The notes beneath the pieces were generated by a model. It saw nothing but the letters and a program-made list of their open reading frames with translations, ran no database searches and was not told the origin of the DNA. The position numbers were made by a program, and so were the translations under genes. Below are positions 51,089 through 60,544 of a DNA stretch of 64,000 nt, piece by piece. Source of the stretch: Sphingomonadaceae bacterium (GTDB lineage Bacteria > Pseudomonadota > Alphaproteobacteria > Sphingomonadales > Sphingomonadaceae); NCBI GenBank assembly GCA_021300355.1, contig JAJTEF010000002.1, positions 27,023 through 91,022 of the forward strand, given 5' to 3'. How positions within the stretch are numbered: position 1 is the stretch's first letter; each line of letters starts with the position of its first letter.

Positions 51089-52393
51089 ATGAATGATCGA
51101 ACGGCTGTGCGCAGCGGTGGGTTGGCGATCACCAACCCCAAAATAATGCTGTTCGCGCTTCTGCTCGTGTACATTCTGAACTTTCTGGATCGCCAGATTG
51201 TCAATATTCTGGCCGAACCTATCAAGGGCGAGCTTGGGCTGAGCGATACACAGCTCGGTTTGCTCGCTGGCCCTGCTTTCGCGGTTTTTTATGCCGTGCT
51301 CGGCATACCAATCGCCCGCTATGCGGATAACGCAAAGACCAACCGGGTTTGGCTGATTTCGATATGCCTCGCGGTATGGTCGGGGATGACAGCGATATGC
51401 GGCTTTGCCCAAAACTTCGCGCAACTTGCTCTTGCCCGGATCGGCGTGGGGGTCGGTGAAGCCGGCTGCACGCCCGCTGCACACTCGCTGATCGCAGACA
51501 GCGTGCCACCCGAAAAACGGTCGTCAGCTATCGCCTTTTTTGGGTTGGGCATCCCAATTGGTGGACTGCTTGGCCTCATCATTGGCGGGATCGTCAACGA
51601 CCAATATGGCTGGCGCATTGCGCTCATGCTGGTTGGTATGCCGGGTATATTGCTGGCGTTTCTACTGCCATTGATCATCCGCGATCCACGGCGATGCGCC
51701 GATAGCGCGCATTTCAACACCGCAGACTCGCCCGTGAAGGCAAAGCTGTCGATTAAAGACGCTGTGCGTGAAGTCTTTGCGTCCAAGGCCTATTTGTACG
51801 TCTTCATCGCCGCATCATTCACCGCCTTCCTCAGCTACGGCAAGGGTCTGTGGACGATCAGCTTCTTCATCCGTTCGCACGGCCTATCAACGACCGAGGC
51901 GGGGCTTGCTATGGCGGTCGCACTTGGCATTTCCGGCATCATCGGCACATGGCTTGGCGGAAAAATGGCCGATGTTTTTGGCAAGCGTGATAAGCGGCAG
52001 ATCTTGACCCTGCCTGCCATCGGGATGGCGATCGCCGCACCGATTTTATTTGCCGGTTATTGGGCCGAAGATTGGCGGATTGCCGTCGCCCTGCTCATTC
52101 TGCCGACCATATTGAACTCGGCTTATTACGGCCCTGCTTATGGATGCGTCCAAGGTCTTGTCCGGCCAGAGGCGCGCGCCATTGCCGCATCGCTTGTCGT
52201 CTTTGGACAAAATCTCATCGGGCTTGGCATGGGCCCATTGCTGTTCGGCGTGCTGTCCGATTGGCTGCAACCCATGGCCGGCGACGAAAGCGTCCGCTGG
52301 GTGCTGTATGGCGCAGCCTGGCTTGGGCTGATCCCCGCCTTCTTCTTCTGGCGCGCTAGCTTGCGGCTGAACGCAGAGCTGAAAAGCGGTTAA
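51089..52393 (+). CDS. MFS transporter (Spinster-like)
   Basis: The 434-residue protein has 12 predicted helices. It starts [24 protein letters not shown], the typical Spinster-like MFS entry helix with the NFLDRQ motif. The conserved loop motif [13 protein letters not shown] and [19 protein letters not shown] follow. Such permeases are common in sphingomonads next to catabolic genes and often export or import aromatic or steroid compounds. No substrate hint is available here. An AGGAG element lies 9 nt upstream of the ATG. The 3' end overlaps convergent purA by 4 bp. Confidence 0.9.
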   Translation: MNDRTAVRSGGLAITNPKIMLFALLLVYILNFLDRQIVNILAEPIKGELGLSDTQLGLLAGPAFAVFYAVLGIPIARYADNAKTNRVWLISICLAVWSGMTAICGFAQNFAQLALARIGVGVGEAGCTPAAHSLIADSVPPEKRSSAIAFFGLGIPIGGLLGLIIGGIVNDQYGWRIALMLVGMPGILLAFLLPLIIRDPRRCADSAHFNTADSPVKAKLSIKDAVREVFASKAYLYVFIAASFTAFLSYGKGLWTISFFIRSHGLSTTEAGLAMAVALGISGIIGTWLGGKMADVFGKRDKRQILTLPAIGMAIAAPILFAGYWAEDWRIAVALLILPTILNSAYYGPAYGCVQGLVRPEARAIAASLVVFGQNLIGLGMGPLLFGVLSDWLQPMAGDESVRWVLYGAAWLGLIPAFFFWRASLRLNAELKSG

Positions 52394-53679
52394 TCCGCAA
52401 ACGGGTCGCGCACCAAAATCGTGTCTTCGCGCTGCGGAGACGTCGATACCAAGGCAACGGGCGTTTCGATCAGTTCCTGAACACGGGTGATATATTTAAT
52501 CGCCTGTGCAGGAAGGTCGGCCCAACTGCGTGCGCCGGCGGTCGTTTCCTGCCAACCGGGCATTTCTTCGTAAATCGGCTCGACTGCGGCCTGCTCTGCG
52601 GCATGCGCGGGCAGATAATCATATACCTTGCCGTTCAGGCGGTAGCCCGTGCAGATTTTGATCGTGTCAAAACCGTCCAAGACATCCAATTTCGTCAGCG
52701 CAATTCCCGTGACACCGGACACCGCACAGCTTTGACGCACGATTACGGCATCGAACCAACCGCAACGGCGTTTTCTGCCCGTCACGGTTCCAAACTCGTG
52801 TCCGCGTTCGCCCAGCCGCTGGCCCGTTTCATCTTCCAACTCGGTGGGGAAAGGCCCCGAACCAACCCGCGTGGTATATGCCTTCACAATACCAAGGACA
52901 AAACCGGCCGCACTTGGTCCAAGACCAGAGCCAGCAGCAGCAGTGCCCGAAACCGTGTTCGACGATGTCACAAATGGATAGGTGCCATGGTCCACATCCA
53001 GCAAAACGCCCTGCGCGCCTTCAAACAATATCCGTGCGCCTGCCTTGCGCACTTGGTTCAACCGCTTCCACACTGGCTGCGCATATTCGAGAACGAATGG
53101 CGCAATTTCCTTAAGGTCAGCGATCAAACGAGCACGGTCTACCGGCGGTTCGCCAAAACCGGCGCGCAGCGCATCATGGTGCGCGCACAGACGGTCCAAT
53201 TGCGCATCCAGCGCATCCAAATGCGCAAGATCACAACCGCGAATGGCGCGGCGGCCAACCTTATCTTCATATGCAGGGCCAATTCCGCGGCCCGTGGTGC
53301 CGATCTTGCCCGAACCGGCGGCGGCTTCACGCAAGCCATCCAAATCACGATGGATCGGCAAAATCAGCGCGCAATTATCGGCAAGCGCGAAGTTTTCTGT
53401 CGTAATCGAAACGCCCTGGCCGCGCAGCTTCGTCATTTCGTCGCGCAACGCCCATGGGTCCAGAACAACGCCATTGCCGATAATCGACAGCGTGCCCGTC
53501 ACGATACCCGACGGCAGCAGCGACAATTTATATACATTTTCGCCGACCACCAAAGTGTGGCCCGCATTATGTCCGCCCTGAAAACGGACCACTGCGTCGG
53601 CGCGTTCCGCCAACCAGTCGACAATCTTACCTTTACCCTCGTCGCCCCATTGAGCGCCAATTACGGTTACATTTGCCAT
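52390..53679 (-). CDS. purA: Adenylosuccinate synthetase
   Basis: The 429-residue enzyme joins IMP and aspartate with GTP to give adenylosuccinate in AMP synthesis. The diagnostic QWGDEGKGK with Asp13 and Lys16, GGHNAGHT with His41, and [13 protein letters not shown] and TKLDVLDGF segments are intact, and the length is standard. It is the last gene of the minus-strand series serC-serA-hisZ-purA, 138 bp after hisZ. Confidence 0.98.
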   Translation of the reverse strand: MANVTVIGAQWGDEGKGKIVDWLAERADAVVRFQGGHNAGHTLVVGENVYKLSLLPSGIVTGTLSIIGNGVVLDPWALRDEMTKLRGQGVSITTENFALADNCALILPIHRDLDGLREAAAGSGKIGTTGRGIGPAYEDKVGRRAIRGCDLAHLDALDAQLDRLCAHHDALRAGFGEPPVDRARLIADLKEIAPFVLEYAQPVWKRLNQVRKAGARILFEGAQGVLLDVDHGTYPFVTSSNTVSGTAAAGSGLGPSAAGFVLGIVKAYTTRVGSGPFPTELEDETGQRLGERGHEFGTVTGRKRRCGWFDAVIVRQSCAVSGVTGIALTKLDVLDGFDTIKICTGYRLNGKVYDYLPAHAAEQAAVEPIYEEMPGWQETTAGARSWADLPAQAIKYITRVQELIETPVALVSTSPQREDTILVRDPFAD

Positions 53680-53724
53680 CAGATATTCCCTGTCAAAGCC
53701 AGATAGCTCTGGGGCCTTTTTCTG

Positions 53725-53744
53725 CGCAGGAGCTTTTTCCTGCG
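53725..53744. repeat. Intergenic inverted repeat upstream of purA
   Basis: Arms CGCAGGA (53725-53731) and TCCTGCG (53738-53744) flank a 6-nt spacer and are embedded in a repeated CTTTTT pattern. The core resembles the palindrome at 8514-8530. No T-run is positioned for termination of hisZ. Confidence 0.4.
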
Positions 53745-53817
53745 AAGGGATTCGCCATGTGCTCCGTTATGATTATGATTGCGCTGCGTCCACCCTAAAG
53801 CAACGTGATGGACGATT

Positions 53818-54930
53818 TCAGACTATAACTGCCTGCCCGTTTGCCCATATATGGGTGCAGCCCAGCACGGCGGCGTTGTCATTATCGTCCAACGCAGCAA
53901 CGGTAACCCAACCTTCGCTGCGCAATTTCGCGCTGGTGGCAGCATCGGTACCGAGCGGCAGGAACAAGCGCTGCACATTGCTTTCTTCGGCCAAGTCAAT
54001 CAACGGATCGGGATAAAGCGAGAATCCAGTTGCGGCTTCAGATGGGCCATCCGCACGGTTGATATAATATGTGCCACCACGACCGAGCGCCGCGCTATAG
54101 CCTTTCGCGAAGATCGTGAAACCGAACCAGCTTTGATATTCAAAGCCATGCCGTTCGGTGGGATCAAGCGTCACATTGGCACGGCCAGCGACCGTTGCGG
54201 CGATGCTTTCAAGCGCCTGGATTCGCGATGCAAGTGCACCACCAGCATCAATCGCCCGCAATTTTTCAACGGCCGCATCAAATGGCCCCGTCGCGGCGAG
54301 CAATGGCAGATAGGCATCCGCACCCAACACGCTCAGGCCGCCAGCATCCTTCATATCGAGTTCGGAACGGACGGCATCAATTTTATCAGGAGCCAAAGGC
54401 AGCGCTTTTTCAGCAAGCCTTTCGACCAAGTCAGGGAGCGTAAAATCAATGGTGATGTCTTTAACGCCCGCTGCCTCCAGCGCATCGATGGCTACGCCGA
54501 CAATTTCGCACGCCGCAGCAACGCTGTCATTGCCGATCAATTCCGCGCCAAGCTGCGTCAATTCACGCTCTGGACGCAGTTGCTTTGCCTTCAGGCGCAG
54601 AACCTGACCATGATAGCACAAGCGCAGCGGCCGCGGCGATTCTTGCATCCGCGTGGTCGCAATGCGCCCAACCTGCACGGTTATATCGCCACGTAAGGCG
54701 AGCGTATGCCCGGAAACGGGATCGGTAAAACGCAAATGCTGATTCCGCGCCGCGCCGCCACTGCGTTCGGCAAGCGCGCTTTCAAATTCGGCGATGGCTG
54801 GCGCCACTCTGGCATAGCCATAGCTTGTCAGCACATCGATCATGGCACGCGACACCCGCGCCGCAACCTCCGCTTGGGGAGGAAGTCGGTCGCGGAAGCC
54901 TTCAGGCAGCAAGTCGGGCGGAATCTTCAT
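53818..54930 (-). CDS. hisZ: ATP phosphoribosyltransferase regulatory subunit
   Basis: The 370-residue protein is a HisRS-like paralogue that partners short-form HisG in the first step of histidine synthesis. It has MKIPPDLLPEGFRDRLPP, ALRGDITVQVGRI (motif 2-like) and a GFSLYPDPL tail, with no anticodon-binding domain and no complete HisRS catalytic motifs. No hisG is next to it. It lies 41 bp after serA and 138 bp before purA, so histidine, serine and purine genes share a run. Some HisS-like proteins of this size are also labelled HisS-like generically. Confidence 0.88.
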   Translation of the reverse strand: MKIPPDLLPEGFRDRLPPQAEVAARVSRAMIDVLTSYGYARVAPAIAEFESALAERSGGAARNQHLRFTDPVSGHTLALRGDITVQVGRIATTRMQESPRPLRLCYHGQVLRLKAKQLRPERELTQLGAELIGNDSVAAACEIVGVAIDALEAAGVKDITIDFTLPDLVERLAEKALPLAPDKIDAVRSELDMKDAGGLSVLGADAYLPLLAATGPFDAAVEKLRAIDAGGALASRIQALESIAATVAGRANVTLDPTERHGFEYQSWFGFTIFAKGYSAALGRGGTYYINRADGPSEAATGFSLYPDPLIDLAEESNVQRLFLPLGTDAATSAKLRSEGWVTVAALDDNDNAAVLGCTHIWANGQAVIV

Positions 54931-54971
54931 GCACGTTCTTTACGCGAAAAGTTCTCGTGGGGAAGCCCCGC

Positions 54972-56555
54972 TTAGAACTTAAGTGCCTTTACTGTCTTTA
55001 CGCCCGGAAGCGACGCCAACTGCTTAAGAACAGCCTCTGGAATAGCGGCATCCATCGACAACAGCAAAACCGCCTCGCCACCTGCACTGCGGCGACCCAA
55101 ATGGAACGTGCCGATATTCAAGCCAGCTTCACCCAATGCCGTACCGACACGGCCAATGAAGCCCGGTGCATCTTCGTTGACGATATACAGCATGCTGCCT
55201 TCAAGCTCAGCTTCAAGGCTGATCCCGAAAATCTCGACAAGCCGCGCTTCGCTGTTGGCGAACAATGTGCCTGCAACCGAACGTGGGCCTTGCGCTGTGT
55301 TCACCGTGACACGCACCAATGTGTGATAGGCACCCGCCTTGTCATGGCGGACTTCACGGATATCAAATCCACGCTCTTTTGCCAAAAACGGCGCATTGAC
55401 CATATTCACCGCGTCCGAAAAACGCCGCATGAAACCGGAAAGGACAGCGGCGGTAATGGGCTTGATATTCAATTCAGCCGCAGCGCCCTCAACCTCAATC
55501 GCGATATTATCGAGATTGTCGTGCGCAAGCTGGCCAACCAGTGAACCCAGCTTTTGCGCCAAGGTCATATATGGCTTTAACTTAGGCGCTTCTTCTGCTG
55601 ACAGGCTTGGCATGTTGAGCGCATTGGTCACGCCGCCATTGACGAGATAATCCGCCATCTGTTCGGCAACTTGCAGCGCAACATTGACCTGCGCTTCGTT
55701 GGTCGACGCGCCCAAATGCGGCGTACAGATGAAGTTTGGCGTGCCAAACAATGGCGATTCCTTGGCCGGCTCCGTTGCGAACACGTCTAATGCAGCGCCG
55801 CCAACTTGGCCGCTGTCCAACGCTTCTTTCAACGCGGCTTCATCAACCAGACCGCCGCGCGCGCAGTTGATGATGCGCACACCCTTTTTGGTTTTCGCCA
55901 AATTTTCTTTGGACAGGATATTGCGGGTCTGATCGGTCAACGGCGTGTGCAAGGTGATGAAATCAGCCTTGGCCAACAGCGTGTCCAAGTCCGCCTTTTC
56001 CACGCCCATTTCAATGGCGCGTTCCGCCGTCAGGAATGGGTCAAAGGCAACGACCTTCATGCGCAACCCAAGCGCGCGGCTTGCGACGATGGAACCGATA
56101 TTCCCTGCGCCGATAAGGCCAAGCGTCTTGCCGGTGACTTCAACGCCCATGAAGCCGTTTTTCGGCCAGAGGCCAGCTTGCGTCTGCGCATTTGCTTCTG
56201 GCAATTGGCGTGCCAGTGCGAACATCAATGCAATCGCATGTTCGGCGGTGGTGATCGAGTTACCGAACGGCGTGTTCATAACGACAACGCCCTTTGCCGA
56301 GGCGTTCGGGATATCCACATTGTCGACGCCGATACCGGCACGGCCAATAACCTTTAGGTTAGTGGCGGCGTCGAGGATGGCTTTCGTGACCTTGGTCGAG
56401 CTGCGAATGGCAAGGCCATCATAATCGCCGATGATGGCGGCGAGCTCTTCAGGGCTTTTGTCGGTAATGACATCAACGTCGCAGCCGCGTTCAGCGAAAA
56501 TCTTCGCTGCGTTGGGATCCATTTTGTCGGAGATAAGAACGCGTGGTTTGGTCAT
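54972..56555 (-). CDS. serA: D-3-phosphoglycerate dehydrogenase
   Basis: The 527-residue enzyme oxidises 3-phosphoglycerate to phosphohydroxypyruvate in serine synthesis. The NAD-binding GLIGAGNIGS is at about 146-155, the catalytic Arg is in NCARGGLVDE, and the His is in CTPHLGAST. An intervening domain (about 320-450) and a C-terminal ACT domain (about 455-525, IVNEDAPGFIGRVGTALGEAGLNIG) follow, giving the long type. The ACT domain suggests serine feedback. It is 128 bp downstream of serC, with a repeat element in between. Confidence 0.97.
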   Translation of the reverse strand: MTKPRVLISDKMDPNAAKIFAERGCDVDVITDKSPEELAAIIGDYDGLAIRSSTKVTKAILDAATNLKVIGRAGIGVDNVDIPNASAKGVVVMNTPFGNSITTAEHAIALMFALARQLPEANAQTQAGLWPKNGFMGVEVTGKTLGLIGAGNIGSIVASRALGLRMKVVAFDPFLTAERAIEMGVEKADLDTLLAKADFITLHTPLTDQTRNILSKENLAKTKKGVRIINCARGGLVDEAALKEALDSGQVGGAALDVFATEPAKESPLFGTPNFICTPHLGASTNEAQVNVALQVAEQMADYLVNGGVTNALNMPSLSAEEAPKLKPYMTLAQKLGSLVGQLAHDNLDNIAIEVEGAAAELNIKPITAAVLSGFMRRFSDAVNMVNAPFLAKERGFDIREVRHDKAGAYHTLVRVTVNTAQGPRSVAGTLFANSEARLVEIFGISLEAELEGSMLYIVNEDAPGFIGRVGTALGEAGLNIGTFHLGRRSAGGEAVLLLSMDAAIPEAVLKQLASLPGVKTVKALKF

Positions 56556-56584
56556 GTTGAAATTCCTATATGTCTTTTGTCGTC

Positions 56585-56669
56585 ATCCCCGACTTGATCG
56601 GGGATCGATGGACTGAAATGTCGGCTTGCGCAGACATGTGCGTTCACGGATTCCCGCATGCGCGGGAAT
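56585..56669. repeat. Paired intergenic palindromes between serC and serA
   Basis: Two perfect hairpins occur: ATCCCCGA-CTTGA-TCGGGGAT (56585-56605) and ATTCCCGC-ATGC-GCGGGAAT (56650-56669), with a weaker ATGTC/ACAT pair between them. The arrangement is like dispersed REP/BIME-type elements of alphaproteobacteria. It may affect mRNA stability between serC and serA. Confidence 0.6.
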
Positions 56670-56683
56670 GGCACGGGTGGGAT

Positions 56684-57808
56684 TTAAGCTTTGGCTTTCT
56701 GATAAGCCCAATCGAGCCAAGGGCCGAGCGCTTCAATATCTGCGGTGTCGACAGTGGCGCCGCACCAAATACGAAGGCCCGCAGGCGCGTCGCGATATCC
56801 GGCGATGTCATAAGCCGCATCTTCCGCCTCAAGCATTGACGCCATTTTCTTGATCATGGCTTCGTCTGCACCCTCAACGGTCAGGCACACCGACGTCGTT
56901 GACCGAATAGCAGGATCAGCGGCAAGAAAGCCGAGATAGTCGCGTGTCTCAACGATTTTTGCGAGCGCAGCAGCATTTGCGTTACTGCGGGCCATAAGGC
57001 TTTGCAAACCGCCAACGGTCTTCGCCCACTCAAGCGCAAAGATCACATCTTCCACCGCAAGCATCGATGGCGTGTTAATCGTTTCGCCCTTGAAGATGCC
57101 TTCGGCGAGCGCGCCTTTCGACATCAAGCGGAAAACTTTTGGAAGCGGCCAAGCAGGGGTGTAATTTTCAAGCCGTTCAACAGCGCGCGGTCCGAGAATG
57201 AGCACGCCATGTGCCCCTTCACCGCCGAGCACTTTTTGCCAGCTGAACGTTGTGACATCCAGCTTGTCCCAAGGCATGTCATAGGCAAACACCGCCGACG
57301 TAGCATCGTTGAAAGTCAGGCCTTCACGGTCATCAGCAATCCAGTCGCCATTTGGAACGCGCGCACCTGAAGTCGTGCCGTTCCATGTGAAAACCACGTC
57401 GTTGGAAAAATCTACCGCGCTCAGATCAGGAATTTCGCCATAGGGCGCGTTCATGACGGTCGCATTCAGCTTGAGCTGCTTGTTGACGTCTGTGACCCAG
57501 CCCTCACCAAAGCTTTCCCACGCCATCATTGTGACCGGGCGTGCGCCAAGCATGGTCCACATCGCCATTTCGATTGCGCCGGTATCCGAACCGGGGACAA
57601 TGCCAATGCGGTGCGTGTCAGGCACCTGAAGCACTTCGCGCATCAGATCGATCGCCAGTTGAAGGCGCGATTTACCGATTTTCGCACGATGCGAACGGCC
57701 AAGCGATTCGGTTTGAAGTTTTTCGGGACTCCAGCCTGGCGGTTTCGCGCAGGGACCAGAGGAAAAATACGGACGCGCCGGTTTAACGGCGGGGGGTACT
57801 ATAGTCAT
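56684..57808 (-). CDS. serC: Phosphoserine aminotransferase
   Basis: The 374-residue PLP enzyme makes phosphoserine from phosphohydroxypyruvate and glutamate. It begins with [19 protein letters not shown], the alphaproteobacterial type, and has the PLP lysine Lys192 in [10 protein letters not shown] and [12 protein letters not shown]. The ATG at 57808 has AAGGAG 8 nt upstream within the leader hairpin region. An upstream in-frame start at 57892 lies inside the leader and is not used here. It heads the serC-serA series and is preceded by a serC-type RNA motif. Confidence 0.96.
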   Translation of the reverse strand: MTIVPPAVKPARPYFSSGPCAKPPGWSPEKLQTESLGRSHRAKIGKSRLQLAIDLMREVLQVPDTHRIGIVPGSDTGAIEMAMWTMLGARPVTMMAWESFGEGWVTDVNKQLKLNATVMNAPYGEIPDLSAVDFSNDVVFTWNGTTSGARVPNGDWIADDREGLTFNDATSAVFAYDMPWDKLDVTTFSWQKVLGGEGAHGVLILGPRAVERLENYTPAWPLPKVFRLMSKGALAEGIFKGETINTPSMLAVEDVIFALEWAKTVGGLQSLMARSNANAAALAKIVETRDYLGFLAADPAIRSTTSVCLTVEGADEAMIKKMASMLEAEDAAYDIAGYRDAPAGLRIWCGATVDTADIEALGPWLDWAYQKAKA

Positions 57809-57810
57809 GT

Positions 57811-57873
57811 AAGCTTCTCCTTGCAGAGAGCAGCGCGGCGTTGGGACCGCGTGGCCCGGAGCCGCGTTTAAGC
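57811..57873 (-). ncRNA. serC leader RNA motif (cis-regulatory)
   Basis: The minus-strand leader has an outer stem CGCGGC/GCCGCG (57835-57840 with 57861-57866), an inner GGGCC/GGTCC stem with a 4-nt loop, and then CTCTCTGC leading into the AAGGAG Shine-Dalgarno (57822-57817) of serC. The sequence order and place match my memory of the serC RNA motif known from alphaproteobacteria upstream of serC-serA. The ligand or regulator is not known. The assignment is from pattern and memory, not from a covariance search. Confidence 0.7.
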
Positions 57874-57911
57874 GCAGCCCCGGCTTTGTCAATGACTATC
57901 GCAAAATGTGA

Positions 57912-58232
57912 TCAGTAACCGGCCTTACGAAACAAAACTTCGCCGCGGCGACCAACGTATAATTTCTCGAGCGTTACAGGGTGGAAATAGGCTTCAACAC
58001 GGTCGCCTTCTGGCGTTGTGCCGTACACTTCATAACAACCGCCATCGACCTTCGCCTTGCGGACGGTCCAGCCTTCCTTGGTAAGTTTATCGGTAAGTGC
58101 CTGTTGGCTTTTCCAACCCGAAACCGGTCCAGCCTTACAGGTGATAACGCCGGTTGCCGATGCAGGCACCGATGCAAAAGCAATTGCGGTCGCTGCGGCG
58201 AGTGAAAGTGAAGTCAATAAACGCATATTCAT
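57912..58232 (-). CDS. PepSY-like periplasmic protein
   Basis: The 106-residue protein has a signal peptide ending VPASA and one PepSY-like domain, with EGWTVRKAKVDGGCYEVYGTTPEGDRVEAYFHP being typical. Two cysteines (ITCKAG and GGCYEV) could pair. Its start overlaps the stop of the MsrQ-like gene (ATGA), so it is translated with it. PepSY domains often accompany membrane redox proteins, which suggests a partner role. A start two codons later (58226) is possible. Confidence 0.85.
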   Translation of the reverse strand: MNMRLLTSLSLAAATAIAFASVPASATGVITCKAGPVSGWKSQQALTDKLTKEGWTVRKAKVDGGCYEVYGTTPEGDRVEAYFHPVTLEKLYVGRRGEVLFRKAGY

Positions 58233-58816
58233 GCTCCTTTAAATGCAGATTTACGGGGAAGAAAAAAGCGGGCCGCCACGAGCAACGCCAATGGGGCGAA
58301 ATGAACGAGCGCTGGGCCTAGATTATTGTGGATGAATATCCAGTGTACCAGAACAAGCACGGCAGCGGGATACACAAGGCGTTGCAGCCGCTTCCATCCC
58401 GCTTTCAGCGCGCGCATCGATGCATCATTACTCGTCAGCGCAAGCGGAACAAACAATAGCATGGCCGCCCATCCCGTCCAGATACCCAGCGCGAGAAACT
58501 CGGCAATAATGTCGTCAATATTGCCCATGTCGATGAGGTAGAAAGCCAGATGGAGCAACGCATAAGCGAACGCAGCGACACCCAGCGCACGGCGGCGCTG
58601 GATCAACCAACTGAGCCATGGGCGTGGCCCCAGCACCGACAACAACGGACTTAAAACCATCGCGACAATCATAAAACGCGCGGACCATTCGCCTGTCGGA
58701 TGCAGCATATCCATCGCGATGCGGTCACCCGCATAGAAGCTGCGCATCATCAATATCGCTGGCAAAGACAGCAATATCCAAAACAGCCACTTCTTATTAA
58801 GAATGATTCGCAACAT
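58229..58816 (-). CDS. MsrQ/YedZ-like ferric reductase-type membrane cytochrome
   Basis: The 195-residue protein has five to six transmembrane helices with heme-ligand candidates in LLHLAFY and LVHWIFIHNN, as in MsrQ (YedZ), the heme partner of the periplasmic methionine sulfoxide reductase MsrP. No msrP lies next to it. Instead a PepSY protein gene is coupled downstream. The GRRRALGV-like segment RRRALGVAAF is characteristic. It could transfer electrons to another periplasmic acceptor. Confidence 0.85.
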   Translation of the reverse strand: MLRIILNKKWLFWILLSLPAILMMRSFYAGDRIAMDMLHPTGEWSARFMIVAMVLSPLLSVLGPRPWLSWLIQRRRALGVAAFAYALLHLAFYLIDMGNIDDIIAEFLALGIWTGWAAMLLFVPLALTSNDASMRALKAGWKRLQRLVYPAAVLVLVHWIFIHNNLGPALVHFAPLALLVAARFFLPRKSAFKGA

Positions 58817-58950
58817 GCATTCGGGATAATCGCGCGCGCGGTTGTGCGCAACGCGGAAATTGAATCAATATCCACGCCTTTGCCGTGATACGACGTCCAT
58901 TTGGTCGATTTGGGGCTGCGCAGCGGTGAGATTTCGCTATTACATCTTAC

Positions 58951-59610
58951 ATGGCCGTCGTCACTGCTCCAAGAATTCTGCTTGTCGCGAGCGCGCTGTT
59001 GTTGGCGTCGTGCAGCGCGCGTGAGGCCCCGAAAACGACACGCACGGGTGCAAACGCAACAACGGAAAATGCGCGGCAGTGCATGGCGGGTTTAAAAGAA
59101 AAATCAGTCCGCTTTGCCGGCTTGCCCAACAAAAGTTTCGACGGCGGGTGCCGCACGATCGACACGGTCAAGCTCATGGATTTTGGCACGCCGGCCACCA
59201 ATTTGGGTGCGATGACGTGCCCGCTGGCCGCCAATTTTACCGATTGGGCACGCTATGCCGTGCGTCCCGCCGCCAAGCAGTATTTGGGCGCTGAGGTCGT
59301 CCGCATCGAAACAATGGGCACATTCAATTGCCGGAACATCTATGGGATGCGTTCGGGCAAATTATCCGAACATGCCTTTGCCAATGCCGTCGATGTCTCG
59401 GCGTTCGTTTTGCGTGACGGCCGCCGCGTGTCCGTGCTCACAGGCTGGAACGGATCCAGCGAAGAACGCGCGTTCCTGCGCCGTCTGCACCAGTCCGCCT
59501 GCAAACGGTTCGGCACTGTGCTTGGCCCCGATTATAACGCTGCGCATGCCAACCATTTCCATTTGGACATGGCCCGATCGATGCGCAACGGCACATCCTT
59601 TTGCCGATGA
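58951..59610 (+). CDS. Extensin-like family lipoprotein
   Basis: The 219-residue product has a lipoprotein signal with lipobox LLASC (Cys21), then the extensin-like C-terminal domain (about 60-219). Hallmarks are SEHAFANAVDVSAFVL, LRRLHQSACKRFGTVLGP and AHANHFHLDM, with conserved His and Asp residues resembling LAS-type (D-Ala-D-Ala carboxypeptidase-like) metal sites, and paired cysteines. A role in peptidoglycan remodelling is inferred. The stop codon lies inside the first copy of a 17-bp tandem duplication. Confidence 0.88.
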   Translation: MAVVTAPRILLVASALLLASCSAREAPKTTRTGANATTENARQCMAGLKEKSVRFAGLPNKSFDGGCRTIDTVKLMDFGTPATNLGAMTCPLAANFTDWARYAVRPAAKQYLGAEVVRIETMGTFNCRNIYGMRSGKLSEHAFANAVDVSAFVLRDGRRVSVLTGWNGSSEERAFLRRLHQSACKRFGTVLGPDYNAAHANHFHLDMARSMRNGTSFCR

Positions 59611-59631
59611 GGGGCTTTTGCCGATGAGGGG
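59598..59631. repeat. Exact 17-bp tandem duplication across a stop codon
   Basis: The unit CTTTTGCCGATGAGGGG occurs twice without spacer (59598-59614 and 59615-59631). The first copy includes the last two codons and the stop of the extensin-like gene. The second lies in the spacer before the LOG gene and adds a GAGGGG element. Exact identity suggests a recent event. Confidence 0.9.
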
Positions 59632-59667
59632 TGGCAGAACACGCCCTTGCACCCTATATACAGGGTA

Positions 59668-60534
59668 ATGACAGACACAAAAATTAACGATCGCCGCTTC
59701 TACAAGGCACAACAAGAAGCCGACTTTGCTGAACAGCAACTCTCCACCCCGCAAACGCAAAGCAAGTCATACCGGCTCGCATTTCAGGACACCGACTTCC
59801 TGTTGCGTGAAGATTTGCGCCCCGTCCGTTTCCAGCTGGAACTGCTCAAAACCGAAATGCTGCTGGACGAGGCCAACATCGGATCCATGTTGGTGATCTA
59901 CGGCTCTGCACGCATTCCCGAAGCCGATGGTGCAGATGCCTTGATCGCGGCGGCAACCGACGAGCGGTCGGAAATCATTGCCGAGCGCATGAAGGAAAAG
60001 GCGCGTTTCTACGACGAATCCCGTCATCTTGCACAGCTGGCAGGACAGGCCAATGTGACGGACGAAGAAGGGCGACGCCACTTCGTCGTATGTTCGGGCG
60101 GTGGCCCATCCATCATGGAAGCCGCCAACCGCGGCGCGCACGACGTTGGCGCGGAATCGGTTGGTCTGAATATCGTGCTTCCGCATGAACAGGCGCCAAA
60201 TCTTTTTGTGACGCCGCGATTGAGTTTCCAGTTCCACTATTTCGCGTTGCGCAAAATGCACTTCTTGCTGCGCGCACGTGCCGTTGCGGTGTTCCCCGGT
60301 GGCTTTGGAACGTTCGACGAATTTTTCGAACTGCTCACGCTTGTCCAAACCGGCAAGATCAAAAAGATGCCGATCCTGCTATTTGGCCGCGCATTCTGGA
60401 ACCGTGTTGTGAACTTTGAGGAGCTTATGCTCGAGGGCGTCATCAGCCCACGTGATCTGGAACTCTTCCAGTTTGTAGAAACCGCAGAAGAAGCATGGAA
60501 TGCTATCTGCGATTTCTACGAAGTCTCAAACTGA
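59668..60534 (+). CDS. LOG family protein (putative nucleotide phosphoribohydrolase)
   Basis: The 288-residue protein has the Rossmann-like LOG core: IYGSARI near 78-84, VCSGGGPSIMEAANRGAHDVGA and the signature PGGFGTFDE at 210-218. It resembles the longer group of LOG/lysine decarboxylase-like proteins, with an N-terminal extension of about 70 residues. Some LOG proteins hydrolyse nucleoside 5'-monophosphates to free base and ribose phosphate. Lysine decarboxylase activity is not expected. The start may be the ATG at 59668 (poor SD) or a TTG at 59647 with GAGGGG farther upstream. Confidence 0.86.
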   Translation: MTDTKINDRRFYKAQQEADFAEQQLSTPQTQSKSYRLAFQDTDFLLREDLRPVRFQLELLKTEMLLDEANIGSMLVIYGSARIPEADGADALIAAATDERSEIIAERMKEKARFYDESRHLAQLAGQANVTDEEGRRHFVVCSGGGPSIMEAANRGAHDVGAESVGLNIVLPHEQAPNLFVTPRLSFQFHYFALRKMHFLLRARAVAVFPGGFGTFDEFFELLTLVQTGKIKKMPILLFGRAFWNRVVNFEELMLEGVISPRDLELFQFVETAEEAWNAICDFYEVSN

Positions 60535-60544
60535 TTTGATATAA

